Shown: positions 36,446 to 46,050, counted from the stretch's first letter. The stretch: DNA of 64,000 nt from Mesorhizobium sp. M1D.F.Ca.ET.043.01.1.1 (GCF_003952385.1 NZ_CP034444.1:4030001-4094000), one strand, 5' to 3'. A program made the numbers and translations. The notes: generated from the letters alone by a model not told the origin.

Positions 36446-37336
36446 TCAATATTGGAGAGCAGCAATGCGGCCATTCCTGCTCAGCAGCACACGGCTGTCC
36501 TCAATACGTTCGACCACCCATCCATCAGCCAAAATGGCGCCGACAAAATACTTCTCGCTGTCGATGACAATATATGGTTGGACCCCATGCCACACAGCTT
36601 CGACCGCGATTGCGGATGGCGCCTTCTCCTCTTTGATGAGCACTCCGTTCACCAGTGTTAGAGTACCCTTGGTGCGACGATCGAACGATTGCTGAAGCTT
36701 CTGCCAGCTGATGACCGATTCAGACGTGACGGTGCCTTCGGCGGTCACAACACCCTTTGCCGACCCAATCTTGACGTCGAGAAGACCCGCTCGATCGACT
36801 TCCTCCTGCAGCTCTTGGGCCGCTGCCTCCGTAAGTTCATTGTCAGCGCGGTGACTGATCGTTCTGGACGCGACTTCAGCCCGAAGTGAATTGGGGCTCG
36901 ATCCACTTGCATTGCCAAGATAGGAGATCGTGCCTGAAAGCGCGCCGATCCCGAGTGAGCTGATTATGACCATGGCGAGCACACCGATCGGTAGGCGCGG
37001 TATGCCGGTCGAACCAGGCGGCTCTGCATCCTGCACGGACAAAGCAATGGACATCTCGCCTACGAGCAGGACGACAGGAAGGGGCACAACAACGGACTGG
37101 CCTGCGGCGATATTCCGGTTGCCCTCGATACTGAGTCCGGGTGCAAGCGCCTCCAGTTCGATCGACTTGCCAAGAAGAGTTACACGAAGGTGATGCGGTG
37201 CCAGTCCCTGCTCGACAAAGACCAAATCGGCATCGAAGCCGCTGCCGATTAAACACTTTTGAAGATCCGTCTTGCCGGTCAGACCGCAATAGTGCCCCGA
37301 ACGCACTTCGAAACGGAGGGAAACGGCGTCATCCAC
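36446..37336 (-). CDS. y4yQ: Y4yQ-like T3SS inner-membrane ring protein (SctD-type)
   Basis: 296 residues from GTG 37336. An FHA-like N-terminal domain (about 1-105, with FEVRSGHYCGLTGKTDLQKC) is followed by one membrane segment near 117-140 (IGVLAMVIISSLGIGALSGT) and a periplasmic ring-building part (LDVKIGSAKGVVTAEGTVTS). This layout fits SctD proteins. The start codon is weak and a long hairpin lies just upstream, between nopA and this gene. The 230 bases before rhcV are unusually long for this operon. Confidence 0.82.
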   Translation of the reverse strand: MDDAVSLRFEVRSGHYCGLTGKTDLQKCLIGSGFDADLVFVEQGLAPHHLRVTLLGKSIELEALAPGLSIEGNRNIAAGQSVVVPLPVVLLVGEMSIALSVQDAEPPGSTGIPRLPIGVLAMVIISSLGIGALSGTISYLGNASGSSPNSLRAEVASRTISHRADNELTEAAAQELQEEVDRAGLLDVKIGSAKGVVTAEGTVTSESVISWQKLQQSFDRRTKGTLTLVNGVLIKEEKAPSAIAVEAVWHGVQPYIVIDSEKYFVGAILADGWVVERIEDSRVLLSRNGRIAALQY

Positions 37337-37360
37337 AGAGCATCTCTCAAACAGGATAGA

Positions 37361-37386
37361 AGCCGCATGGCAATTGCCATGCGGCT
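37361..37386 (-). terminator. Perfect 26-base palindrome between nopA and y4yQ
   Basis: AGCCGCATGGCAA followed by its exact reverse complement. In RNA this forms a 13-pair hairpin with no loop beyond the turn. There is no T-run. It may partly stop transcription or protect the 3' end of the nopA message, giving more of the pilus subunit than of the basal-body proteins. Confidence 0.55.
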
Positions 37387-37453
37387 CATTTCGGGACTAC
37401 GTCGCGTCAATAAGGAGACGCGCTAGGGGGCAGTCTAAAACCCGCTTCCGACA

Positions 37454-37696
37454 TTACGAAACGCGTTCGTCGGCGGCCTTCTTGATGGTCTGGAGATTGG
37501 TCGTTAGAGTGCGCAACTGGACACTCCTTTTCGTCGCCTCCAAGCTAACATTGGTTAGTTCCTGCACTTGCGCCTGAAAAGCAGTAGCATCAGCTCCGCT
37601 TGTATTGCCGGGAGTGCCACTGTTAGTTTTATCGGTATTGCCGGCGCTACTGGTATTGGTATTGCCTGATTTTTTATTATTATCAACTGCAGCCAT
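37454..37696 (-). CDS. nopA: T3 pilus subunit NopA-like (SctF)
   Basis: 80 residues from ATG 37696, with AAGGA six to seven bases upstream (ATG 37702 would overlap it). The N-terminus is rich in Asn, Thr, Ser and Gly (NNKKSGNTNTSSAGN), as in NopA proteins. The C-terminal half is helical (FQAQVQELTNVSLEATKRSV, LTTNLQTIKKAADERVS), as expected for needle or pilus subunits. The position behind the NopC-like gene and before y4yQ-rhcV matches nopA in NGR234 and B. diazoefficiens. Confidence 0.75.
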   Translation of the reverse strand: MAAVDNNKKSGNTNTSSAGNTDKTNSGTPGNTSGADATAFQAQVQELTNVSLEATKRSVQLRTLTTNLQTIKKAADERVS

Positions 37697-37767
37697 GATC
37701 ATTCCTTTTTCTGTTGGAGTTGTGCCGTCAATAACGGCCTGTATGACCTCACGCCGGATTTCCCGCG

Positions 37768-38097
37768 TCAGGCATCTTCTGTGTCATCCAAAGCTTCATC
37801 GGCCTCAGCCATCGCATCGTTCGCGAATTGGAACGCGAACGATCGCAGGATACTTTGGAAGGCTTCACTTTGTGCTGCAGACTGTGAGTTGTCTTGAAGT
37901 TGATCATTTGAAACGGTCCGGTTATCCGCCCGATCGTTCCCGCCAGCTGCCTTGCCATCATTCCCACCAGCTGGCTTGCCATCATTGCCATCAGCCGGCT
38001 TGCCATCACCAGAATGCTCGGATTTCGAATCCCCATGGCCCTTTCGGATCAAGGAAGTCCCGAGGTTGCCAACTCCACTCCCAATTGCTGCTATCAT
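37768..38097 (-). CDS. Small secreted protein at the nopC position
   Basis: 109 residues. ATG 38097 is chosen because GGAG stands six bases before it; ATG 38112 is also in frame. The protein has a hydrophobic start (MIAAIGSGVGNLGTSLI), three repeats of the type DGKPADGN, DGKPAGGN, DGKAAGGN, and a helical acidic C-terminus (FQFANDAMAEADEALDD). It is first in the operon behind a tts box. Position and size suggest NopC, but the sequence match is not certain. Confidence 0.55.
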   Translation of the reverse strand: MIAAIGSGVGNLGTSLIRKGHGDSKSEHSGDGKPADGNDGKPAGGNDGKAAGGNDRADNRTVSNDQLQDNSQSAAQSEAFQSILRSFAFQFANDAMAEADEALDDTEDA

Positions 38098-38157
38098 CAG
38101 GTACTCCGGCATTTGCCATTGGCGGCGACGTGTTAAAGGTTAGCCTCGATCAAGCTA

Positions 38158-38185
38158 AGGGCGGGAGCTTTCGAGAACCTGACGG
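38158..38185 (-). promoter_or_regulatory. tts box of the nopC/nopA/rhcV operon
   Basis: On the minus strand it reads GTCAGGTTCTCGAAAGCT followed by CCCGCC, close to the TtsI-binding consensus. It lies about 60 bases before ATG 38097. Confidence 0.8.
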
Positions 38186-38630
38186 CTTTTGACAAAAACC
38201 GGCCAGCGCAAAAACGTATGCTCTGCAGGATGTTGCTCTCGCATCGAACAGTCGACCACGATCTCGGCTGTTCGGCCAATCCCGCCGTCCACGCATGCCG
38301 CGACCGAATGGCAGCCGCAGCAGCTCGTTTGCATCCTCGATGCTGTGGTGTCGAACAGGAGACACGGTCCACGTGCTGCATGACCGCAATGACCGTATTC
38401 TTGCTGGCTCCACGGGCGCACGCAACGAGCAGGAACTCGGTCTTTGCATCACCATTCTCTCGCCTGCACATCACGGCCCGGCGCGGTGAGCTCATTGGCT
38501 TCGAGAAGGTCGGCGACCGTACGAACATGGGATGGTCTGCCGGCTTTGGGAGGCCGGTGCGGATCCTCTTCTCACCATATCGAAAGCTTGAAGCGGTCGG
38601 ATTTTCTTGCCCTGTTCGTGAGAACTCCCA
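38186..38630. other. No recognisable gene between divergent tts boxes
   Basis: Frames of 100-187 codons are open on both strands but disagree with each other and show no family signature. Probably an old insertion remnant. Confidence 0.4.
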
Positions 38631-38656
38631 TCGTCAGCTAATCGTCAGCCAAGCGG
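38631..38656 (+). promoter_or_regulatory. tts box upstream of the large effector candidate
   Basis: TCGTCAGCTAATCGTCAGCC then AAGCGG matches the tts consensus in the conserved GTCAGCT and TCG blocks. The next plausible start on this strand is 39110, so the leader would be about 430 bases. Confidence 0.6.
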
Positions 38657-39109
38657 TCTATCTAGGCCGGCCGTGCCTGACCTTCGGATCCAAAGGTCCC
38701 GTCTCGACACTTTTTGTAACTATAGATCGAAATGGTCCGCGTGATACGCAACGCACACGCTTCTCTGAAGCAAATGTGTGACTTTGTCGGTGGCGAACGA
38801 GAGGAGTGACGCATCAATAAAATCGTCAGGCACGTGTCTAGGAAGGGGAGCTAGCCGAGTTGGTCTGATTTCATTCGCTGTTCCTGGAAATCGGCGGACT
38901 GAAGCGCTGATAATCTCAGGACATCGATGGCAACGTTGCGAAAGTCCTGTGAGCTCGGGCCAATCTTGGCCTGCTACTGAGAAGCACTTTGGCGGGAACA
39001 TTACGCCGTCGCGGGTCTGGCTGACCGTGACGTTAACCGAAAGATGCCGCTGGTCTCGTCAGCCGCCAGCACAATAGCAGCACATTCTCGCCTACTACGG
39101 AGACGCAAT
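38657..39109. other. Leader before the large effector candidate
   Basis: No convincing gene. A second weak tts-like stretch (ATCGTCAGGCACGTG, 38820-38835) may also contribute. Confidence 0.35.
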
Positions 39110-41560
39110 ATGAAGGGCATTGGCCGACCACGGAAATCGCAGGCTGAAACTGGAGCCAGCCGCGCGGGGCGGGCGAGCAGTTCCCTTTCGCAATCAAGTC
39201 TTGCTGCGGGAGAAGGTGGACAGTCATTCGATTCCGTTGTGGAGCAGATGCGCTCTGGGGACGCCGATAGGAGGCCCTCCTCCCTTCCAGTTGCGCGCGG
39301 TCCAGGCGATGCCCGCGAAAGTCTGCCAGGCGCCTCGATTGGCGAAGATCAAATCCTGAACACACCGCGACGTGGAGCCGCTGCGCCACCACGCGGAACC
39401 GTAGCGCCACGTGGCGCAGCCGCAAGGCGGCGCGGTTCTCCCTCCATGTCTGAGGGCGAAGCCATGGCGCCGGTCGGTAGCCAACTATCAACCGCGCAGG
39501 TGGAAGGCACCAGCTCATCGTCAAATGAAGATATCAGTCCGACACAGCTCAGAATGAACAGTCTTGTTCAACAACTGACTGATTGCGAGGCTGCGGCCAG
39601 GAAAACCGACGTCCCCGAGGAGGCGGTGGAGCTGATCAGTCGGGTCGTCGATGCAGCCTCAGCAATTCTGGAGTACCGCGCTAGCCTGCCTGCGGCTGAG
39701 GCGCAGACAATTATGCCAGACGACAAGGTGCGTAGATGTTGCCAGATCGTGTGCGACGCCGCGAATGAAGTAGACAAACTTGGCCTGTCGACGATCACGA
39801 AATTGGACAAAAAGACCAAGAAAGCGGCAGGTATGGTCGATAAACTCTACTCCTACTCCCAGGCGGACCGGCAGGAGCTGTTGATTTTAAATGTGGAGAA
39901 CCACCATACGGCGGCAATTAAGTGGTGGGAAAAAAAGGCATGGCGCTCCGAACGGCAGCGATCCGCCTGCGCTGCCACCGCTAGCCTATCCAGTGGAACG
40001 CCCGTGATGCGGGAAGCCGAGCGGTGCGCACTGCGGCTGCGTGCCGGCTCGGTACTGAGTGTCAGGATCTGGCTGGTCCGTGAGCGGATCGGTCTTGCGC
40101 GGGCCAAGATTGAACTGCGGGCGAGCAGGTTCGAGCCAGATTTGAAGGAACTCCTCGTCGGTCGAAATGGAGTGGTGCAGCTGATGGCAAGCGCCGCTCA
40201 AGAAGCTCTTCGCGCCCTCTCTTTGGCGAAGGGCATAATGGATGATGGCAAAACACTCAACGCTCATGATTGCGCGGTTGTAGAAAAAATCATGGAGCGG
40301 CTTTCGGATTTTGGATTGGCGTTGCACGAGGTGCATACCAAGCTAAGCCATACCTACCCAGATGCCGGCCTCCCATTGAAACTGTTCGAACGGATCGTGG
40401 ACGATGCATGGATCACTGCGCACGATGCCATGCACTTGTTGAACCTGCAGTCTCCGCCGTCAGCCATCATGGCGCCACAGGCCCAGGCGGGCGCTGCGAT
40501 GCCGGCCAGGGCAGGCGCTGCGATACCGGCTGGCACTGCTGGTACGGCTGCAGTGTCAGAAGGCACTACAGCGCGAAGGAAAGGGAAGTCAAAGCATAAG
40601 TCGGCAGCTCGCGCCGGGACTTCTGCCGCCGGGCAGCCATCAACACCAGTCGCTGCGAACGCCGGCACAGTGCCAGCAGCCAAGGTTCTCGCGCGCTCGG
40701 ATCAAGTTGCGAGTACACAGGTGAGAGCGCAAGAGGTGGCTGCGAGTTCGTCGGGGGCAGGCTCGACAATCGGGGGCGCCGCGTTGTCAATGGAGGTATT
40801 GACGGAGCGGCTCAAACGATTGGACGAACTTTTGCAGTTCGATCTGGCCGGTCAGCAAAGCGTCGTCTCCCAAGTGCGCCAGATGAAGCCTGAGGAGGCC
40901 GGTAAGGTCGTGGACGATGTGGCCCAGTACCTGCGAGCCCAGGCCATTGAGATGCAAACCTGTCTCGCCGGGTTGCAGGGGCGTAATGTACGCCTGCTAC
41001 TCACCTCCACCCAGCTACCCAAAGTGCACGAACGCACAGACCAGCTCAAAGGGTTGCTGAACATGGTGCTGGGACAGGCCAACGCATTGAATGAAGGAAA
41101 AGCCGGCATTACGACTGATTGCATGAAGACCTACGCATTTCCGGCGCAAAAATACCTGGAACATTTGTGCAATGCCGACGAATTGATGCCGCCGGAGGCA
41201 CCGGTCGCGCTGCGTGGCGAGCCAGGAAAGCTGTTTGAGATGAAGCTGCAGCCCAAGATGCTGGTCAATGGTGCGATGCCGAGCCCGATGTGGGTGCACA
41301 TCCACACGAGTCGCCCCGTCATGGCCAGAAACTTGGAAGGGCTGGCTGATTCCGAATTCACCGCTTGCCACGTTAAATCCAACGAACAGCGCGGCTACAA
41401 TCGAGAGCGAGAGGAAGCCGATGCTAGGTCCGGTCGCGAGAAGGTCATAATTCATCGCGGCAAACTCACCCCCGCTTTCTGTAAGTCCTTGTTGACCTCA
41501 GGGCTTGGCCGCCAACCACGCCATTCGCGTGCCGAGCTCCCGTCGGCGCAGGCTGCATGA
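39110..41560 (+). CDS. Large candidate T3SS effector with low-complexity and basic segments
   Basis: 816 residues from ATG 39110 (GGAG seven bases upstream). The N-terminus is rich in Ser, Gly, Ala and Arg (SRAGRASSSLSQSSLAAGEG), as in many T3SS substrates. Residues about 85-112 carry PPRGTVAPRGAAARRRG repeats. The middle is helical, about 461-485 is an Ala/Pro repeat (AGAAMPARAGAAIPAGTAG), and about 488-497 is a basic cluster ARRKGKSKHK that could act as a plant nuclear localisation signal. The last 280 residues are a folded domain of unknown type (LLLTSTQLPKVHERTDQLKG, MWVHIHTSRPVMARNLEGL). I see no known catalytic motif. A tts box upstream and a place inside the T3SS locus support an effector role. 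Confidence 0.65.
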   Translation: MKGIGRPRKSQAETGASRAGRASSSLSQSSLAAGEGGQSFDSVVEQMRSGDADRRPSSLPVARGPGDARESLPGASIGEDQILNTPRRGAAAPPRGTVAPRGAAARRRGSPSMSEGEAMAPVGSQLSTAQVEGTSSSSNEDISPTQLRMNSLVQQLTDCEAAARKTDVPEEAVELISRVVDAASAILEYRASLPAAEAQTIMPDDKVRRCCQIVCDAANEVDKLGLSTITKLDKKTKKAAGMVDKLYSYSQADRQELLILNVENHHTAAIKWWEKKAWRSERQRSACAATASLSSGTPVMREAERCALRLRAGSVLSVRIWLVRERIGLARAKIELRASRFEPDLKELLVGRNGVVQLMASAAQEALRALSLAKGIMDDGKTLNAHDCAVVEKIMERLSDFGLALHEVHTKLSHTYPDAGLPLKLFERIVDDAWITAHDAMHLLNLQSPPSAIMAPQAQAGAAMPARAGAAIPAGTAGTAAVSEGTTARRKGKSKHKSAARAGTSAAGQPSTPVAANAGTVPAAKVLARSDQVASTQVRAQEVAASSSGAGSTIGGAALSMEVLTERLKRLDELLQFDLAGQQSVVSQVRQMKPEEAGKVVDDVAQYLRAQAIEMQTCLAGLQGRNVRLLLTSTQLPKVHERTDQLKGLLNMVLGQANALNEGKAGITTDCMKTYAFPAQKYLEHLCNADELMPPEAPVALRGEPGKLFEMKLQPKMLVNGAMPSPMWVHIHTSRPVMARNLEGLADSEFTACHVKSNEQRGYNREREEADARSGREKVIIHRGKLTPAFCKSLLTSGLGRQPRHSRAELPSAQAA

Positions 41561-42085
41561 CAGGGCACTCAGAATGCGGCCGGCCACGCTGTGAGTCAGC
41601 GAGCATTTCTCCTGGCCAAACCGCGAATGCCGCTGCGCGAGTTGCGGTCCGGCGATTGGAGTCGATCGGCTACCGTCAGGGCCGATTTGCGATGTCGCGT
41701 TACCGGCTGTTGACGTGGCGGCGTATCTTGCCTCCCATCCAACTTATCGCCGAGATCGCGCCGCCAAGATCGAGGCGGAAGGTCTTCCTGCGAGCGCGGA
41801 GCAGGCATAGCCGATCCGATCGGGATCGGCGCATCGCAACGACCCAACGGTGTGGTGGAGAAAATTGGATTCGGGAGAGCTCGGTTCCAAGAGGCGGAGT
41901 TCCGGCCCGAATACAATCCGCTCGCAAGCACCCACGATGCGCATCCGCAGTTTATTGTCTGGGAGATGGGCTGGATTGCTCGGCGGCGCTGGCGCTAAGG
42001 CGGGGCTGTCGCCGGACAATTAGCATTCACTGCCAACAGCCTTGCAACCGTCACCAGTTGCAAGGCTCGGCGGCGGGTCGACAAA
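41561..42085. other. No recognisable gene
   Basis: Short frames on both strands. The 3' ends of the effector and the NopP-like gene converge here. No clear terminator. Confidence 0.4.
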
Positions 42086-42889
42086 TCACATGAAATCGTC
42101 GTCGGACCCGCTATCGCTGCTGTCGCTATCCTCGGTTTTGTGGAGATAGAGTGGAGGTTTGCCTGCACGCTGCCACTCACCGGCACTGTTCTTCGTCCAT
42201 TTGTCGGGATGCTGCGTAGGGTCAAGCACCAGGTCGCCATGATCCACTTCAACAAACCCCATCGTCTGCGCGCGCGCTTGTGCTTCCGGATTAGCCGCAC
42301 GCCAATTCAGCAACGGTCGGTCGCCGTCTATCCGAAGTTGATGCTCCAGCAGAATATCGCCCGCATTTTCGACGAGCGGATGGGCGACTTGAAGATCCAC
42401 TATGGAAGTGACCTCAGTTCGACCAGGAAATTGTTCCCGCCAACTTTCCGATTCGAACTCGTTCATGCTGAATCCGCCTTCCATTCTCAGCAGTCCGGCA
42501 CTCCGGTCTCCCAATTGGTAACTGAAATATCGCGCGTGCTCCGTATCTCGACGGATGCCATATTGCTGAGCAACGTCCGCGGTGCGCCTGGCTCGTGACG
42601 ATACGAACTCCGAATACTCTTGAGGATTGTCGGCGATGTGCGTGATTTCATCACCATGAAATTGCCTCACCTGTCTCCTGAAGGAAGTCCTGTTGATCTC
42701 CACCACAGGAGGTCGGGAATTGAGGGAGTATGCTTGGGGAGCCGCCGATGATGAGGCGCCGCTACCTTCCGATCCGGATAAGTGCATTCGGGCAAATGTG
42801 TCCGCGAACCCTTCGCTTCCTGCATCCGATTGCTCGCCGGCATTATGCGCGCGGTAACTATCGGATGAGCCACCAATTCGACCATACAT
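42086..42889 (-). CDS. Candidate T3SS effector, NopP-like
   Basis: 267 residues from ATG 42889; AGGAG lies 11 bases upstream, and the frame stays open to a TTG at 42916. The N-terminus MYGRIGGSSDSYRAHNAGEQ is Ser- and Gly-rich. The centre (LLRMEGGFSMNEFESESWRE, TSIVDLQVAHP) and RAANPEAQARAQTMGFVEVD resemble a GNAT acetyltransferase fold ending in the 'A..lGF' segment. The C-terminus is very acidic (SDSSDSGSDDDF). A tts box is 61 bases before the start. The overall layout recalls NopP, a secreted and phosphorylated rhizobial effector, but I cannot verify identity. Acetyltransferase activity is only a suggestion. Confidence 0.65.
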   Translation of the reverse strand: MYGRIGGSSDSYRAHNAGEQSDAGSEGFADTFARMHLSGSEGSGASSSAAPQAYSLNSRPPVVEINRTSFRRQVRQFHGDEITHIADNPQEYSEFVSSRARRTADVAQQYGIRRDTEHARYFSYQLGDRSAGLLRMEGGFSMNEFESESWREQFPGRTEVTSIVDLQVAHPLVENAGDILLEHQLRIDGDRPLLNWRAANPEAQARAQTMGFVEVDHGDLVLDPTQHPDKWTKNSAGEWQRAGKPPLYLHKTEDSDSSDSGSDDDFM

Positions 42890-42949
42890 GACGATTCGTA
42901 CTCCTATGTTTCGCAACCGAGCTCAAGTTAGCACGGCTGTTCAACATAG

Positions 42950-42976
42950 GGCGCTTAGTTGACGACTAGCTGACGA
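42950..42976 (-). promoter_or_regulatory. tts box of the NopP-like gene
   Basis: TCGTCAGCTAGTCGTCAACT then AAGCGCC on the minus strand, 61 bases before the ATG. It strongly resembles the box at 38631. Confidence 0.75.
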
Positions 42977-43245
42977 GGGCATTCCAACGGCTGCACCAAT
43001 CAAATCCGCACTGCCGGCCTCAAAACCTCGGACTGCGCCACGCACCGGCCAGCAGAGGCTGCAAGGTCATGCCCGGAGGACTTGCCGTAGTTGCTGGGTG
43101 GCAGATCCGAGGGGAGTGATTGCCCCAGGCCCGCGGTTGCGCGGTTGGCCTGACAGAGACACTGGGGCACGGATGGCCAGCCGACATTTGCCACTAGCAT
43201 GGAGCCAGGTCAGTTTTGAACTGGGCAGTCGTGGACTTCCAATGA

Positions 43246-44283
43246 CTAGGCCAAGCCTGCGGCAAAGAATGCTTTCGCGACAGGCTGGAAATATTGCATA
43301 GGAACCGCGTGGCCGAGTTTTGTAGTGCCTATCAGCTGACGCGCTAAGACATGGTCATGGACGATCGTCAGGCGTAGTGCCCGCGCCTCGCTCAACACAT
43401 GTGAAACGCGCTCACCTTCGGCACGGCAAACTAAGAACGGCACCCCGGTTTCACCGCGAACGTAACGCAGACCGATCAGGACCGCCCTTCCTGTTAAGAC
43501 CAGCGTGGCGCGATGCACGCCAAGCGCAGGCTCGTCGGCCGCCTCCTCGCGGATGCGACGCTGTTCACCTTTCAACTCTGGCGCTCCTTGCTGATCCTTC
43601 GACTCGCGCGTCACTTCGGTATTGGTCATGCGCATTTCGCGCAGATACAACGCGCGCTGGAGCAGAAGATCGATCAGTCCGCCGACCAGCAGTGCGCCGG
43701 CGCCAATTCCCATCAGCAATTTTGTCTCCATAAAGATGAGGCCAACACAGCCCATGCCGCAGATCGGCAGAGGGACCATTGTCTTCCACATCCCGAGAAG
43801 GACAATGGAAAAGGTTGCGCTGAGAACCAATACCTTGAACATGGTCTTGCAGACTTCGACCATGGAACGAGCAGACCCCAAGCGCTTCAGCCCTTCAAAG
43901 GGGTCAATTTTCTTAAAGCTGAGCTTCATCGGCTCCAGAGAGAAGACAAATCCACCATTGGCTAGCAGGCTGGCCAAAATCACCGCGGCGACAAGGGTTC
44001 CAAGCAGCGGGCCAACAGCCGCGACTGTGAGTTGGACGAGCACAACCAATGCCTGCGGCACCGCGGTATCGAAAGGTAGGCTCTGCAACTTGGTGGCTAA
44101 TAGGAGCGCTTCCCGGCATTTGTCCTCGATCACGCTGCCTCTTAGCCAAAGGTAGCCGAGCCCAGCGCAAGTCCCGACCGCGCGGACGAAATCGGAGCTA
44201 CGTGGCAGCTGTCCTTTTTTGCGCGCTTCACTTAACTTCTTCGGGCTGGCGGCGTGTGTCTTCTCTTCACTTGTGTCGCTCAT
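43246..44283 (-). CDS. rhcU: T3SS export switch protein RhcU (SctU) without NPTH
   Basis: 345 residues from ATG 44283, which overlaps the rhcT stop (ATGA). Four membrane segments lie in the first 210 residues, with the family start [20 protein letters not shown]. The cytoplasmic domain follows. SctU/FlhB proteins cleave themselves inside NPTH. Here the aligned residues are Thr264-Gly265-Arg266-Ala267 in [20 protein letters not shown], so the cleavage site is absent although the flanking sequence is intact. Some SctU C-terminal sequence after this ([20 protein letters not shown]) is normal. The effect on substrate switching cannot be predicted. Confidence 0.93.
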   Translation of the reverse strand: MSDTSEEKTHAASPKKLSEARKKGQLPRSSDFVRAVGTCAGLGYLWLRGSVIEDKCREALLLATKLQSLPFDTAVPQALVVLVQLTVAAVGPLLGTLVAAVILASLLANGGFVFSLEPMKLSFKKIDPFEGLKRLGSARSMVEVCKTMFKVLVLSATFSIVLLGMWKTMVPLPICGMGCVGLIFMETKLLMGIGAGALLVGGLIDLLLQRALYLREMRMTNTEVTRESKDQQGAPELKGEQRRIREEAADEPALGVHRATLVLTGRAVLIGLRYVRGETGVPFLVCRAEGERVSHVLSEARALRLTIVHDHVLARQLIGTTKLGHAVPMQYFQPVAKAFFAAGLA

Positions 44284-45098
44284 GGCAGCAATTTGTCGAA
44301 CCACTCCAGCACGCCGTTGGCACGTGTGACCTCCAGTTTCATGCTCTCCACCAGATAGGCAGCGTAGGTGACCATGAGAACTGGAAAGACAATGTTCTTG
44401 ATTGCCGGAGACAGTTGGCTCGCCTTAAATTGCGGGGCAAAGCGACGCAGCAGCATCATCGATATATCAATCAGTATCAGGAAGAACACGACAGGCCCCG
44501 ATACCAATAATGCCGTGCGCATTATGCTGTCGAGAAGCCCCAACAACTCCATTGCTCCTGGCCCACTCAGTGTCGGGTGAAACTGATACACCGGCCAGAT
44601 CAAGTAGCTGCGGTACAGGACACTGATCAAAGTTTCCAGGCCTCCTGATCCGACGAATATGGCAATCGCAGTGATCCCCAGAAAAACGCCCATCGCGGAA
44701 GCCTGACTGTTCGTCGCGGGATCGGCCGAAGCGGTCGGGCTGCTGATGCCGCGTTGGTTGTCGATAAGCTCCCCGGCAGCCTGAAGGCCCCAAAGCGGAA
44801 TGCCAAGAAAAGTGCCAAGGAGTACACCGACAAAAACTTCCTTGAATCCGAGCAGGGTTAGCTGGATCAGGCGCGTATCAGGATCCAGCGCCGGCAATCC
44901 GCCGCTGACGTGTGCCAGGCATGGTAGTGCGAAGCCAACAGCCAAACAGCCCCGGATCAGCCCACTGATCTGCGAGCGTGTGAATACGGGAAAGATCAGC
45001 ATGATGCCCATCGCGCGGGCTGCCCCAAGACCTGCCGCAACGACGAGTTCGAGAGCCGTCTGGATCAGAATTTGAATATCGGCCGATGGCGCGTCCAT
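44280..45098 (-). CDS. rhcT: T3SS export apparatus protein RhcT (SctT)
   Basis: 272 residues, with six to eight hydrophobic segments ([40 protein letters not shown]). SctT forms part of the export gate with SctR and SctS in the inner membrane. It follows rhcS after eight bases and overlaps rhcU. Confidence 0.95.
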   Translation of the reverse strand: MDAPSADIQILIQTALELVVAAGLGAARAMGIMLIFPVFTRSQISGLIRGCLAVGFALPCLAHVSGGLPALDPDTRLIQLTLLGFKEVFVGVLLGTFLGIPLWGLQAAGELIDNQRGISSPTASADPATNSQASAMGVFLGITAIAIFVGSGGLETLISVLYRSYLIWPVYQFHPTLSGPGAMELLGLLDSIMRTALLVSGPVVFFLILIDISMMLLRRFAPQFKASQLSPAIKNIVFPVLMVTYAAYLVESMKLEVTRANGVLEWFDKLLP

Positions 45099-45106
45099 GG
45101 GGCGGA

Positions 45107-45355
45107 CTAGTAGCTAAGTGTCATTGCGGGAAACTCGGTGAAGATCTGATCGGCTAGCTCTATGAGCGGGGCGCTTAGCACAGGAGCAAACAGCCCAATC
45201 ACCGCGACAACGACCAGAAGCTTCACGGTGAGCGGCAAGCTTTCATCCTGGATCTGCGTCGCCGCCTGGAGGATGCCGATGACGAGGCCGACAACCACTG
45301 ATGCAATGAGCGGCGGTAGAATCCAGATCATGAAAACCACCAGTGATTGGCTCAT
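45107..45355 (-). CDS. rhcS: T3SS export apparatus protein RhcS (SctS)
   Basis: 82 residues from ATG 45355 ([20 protein letters not shown]), the usual SctS length; the frame is open further upstream but would overlap rhcR. Two membrane hairpins are seen, with the conserved [20 protein letters not shown] between them. Confidence 0.93.
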   Translation of the reverse strand: MSQSLVVFMIWILPPLIASVVVGLVIGILQAATQIQDESLPLTVKLLVVVAVIGLFAPVLSAPLIELADQIFTEFPAMTLSY

Positions 45356-45384
45356 AAGAGTAATGATGCTGGATTCAGTGATGA

Positions 45385-46050
45385 TCAGCCTCCCGGTAAC
45401 GTATAACTCAGCACAAGCCCATGCATCAATTTTGACCAACCATCAATGGCAACAAACAAGAAGATCTTGAACGGGACAGATATAACAGTTGGTGAGACCA
45501 TCGACATACCCATTGCCATCAAGATAGTTGTCACTATCAGATCTATAACAATAAAAGGCAGATAAAGTAGAAATCCTATCTCAAATCCGCGCTTCAATTC
45601 TGATAGCAAGAAAGATGGTACAAGTATTGCAAAGTCATCAGGCGTGGCTGCAGCGTGCATTTCCTCTGGCCAGACCTTTTCTGTCGAAGATAGGAAAAAT
45701 CGCCGCTGCTCTTCATTTGTGAATTTCTTGAGATGCTCGCGCAAGGGCTCACTTCCGGCTTTAGCGGCGCTTACCCAGTCGTCGAATGTCTGATAGTGGA
45801 GCTTGGGATCCGACATGCGGTCATAGGTCTGCTCAGCAACGGGCGCACTAACGAACATAGTGAGGATCATCGCCGCGGCGTACAGCACCACATTGGGTGG
45901 TATGGTCTGGGTCCCGAGCGCATTGCGGACGAGGAAAAGAACAATTGATACCTTTACAAAGGCCGTTGTCGTGGCAACTGCTAAAACCAGCAGACCGAGT
46001 CCGGCGGTAACCGCAAGAAGCGCCAGGATTGTCGGCTGAGCTTCACTCAT
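45385..46050 (-). CDS. rhcR: T3SS export apparatus protein RhcR (SctR)
   Basis: 221 residues from ATG 46050 (MSEAQPTILALL), eight bases inside the rhcQ 3' end. The family signatures FVKVSIVLFLVRNALGTQTI and SELKRGFEIGFLLYLPFIVI, with LIVTTILMAMGMSMVSP, are intact. It forms the pentameric gate core with RhcS and RhcT. Confidence 0.96.
   Translation of the reverse strand: MSEAQPTILALLAVTAGLGLLVLAVATTTAFVKVSIVLFLVRNALGTQTIPPNVVLYAAAMILTMFVSAPVAEQTYDRMSDPKLHYQTFDDWVSAAKAGSEPLREHLKKFTNEEQRRFFLSSTEKVWPEEMHAAATPDDFAILVPSFLLSELKRGFEIGFLLYLPFIVIDLIVTTILMAMGMSMVSPTVISVPFKIFLFVAIDGWSKLMHGLVLSYTLPGG

Noticed and set aside
36241..36474. 77-codon minus-strand frame between y4yQ and rhcV that overlaps the y4yQ end
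   Set aside because: It would fill an odd gap in the operon, but it has no ribosome-binding site I trust, an arginine-rich end and no known T3SS relative.
38133..38781. Frames of 131 and 187 codons on opposite strands between the two tts boxes
   Set aside because: They overlap each other, lack family resemblance, and the tts boxes lie inside or beside them.
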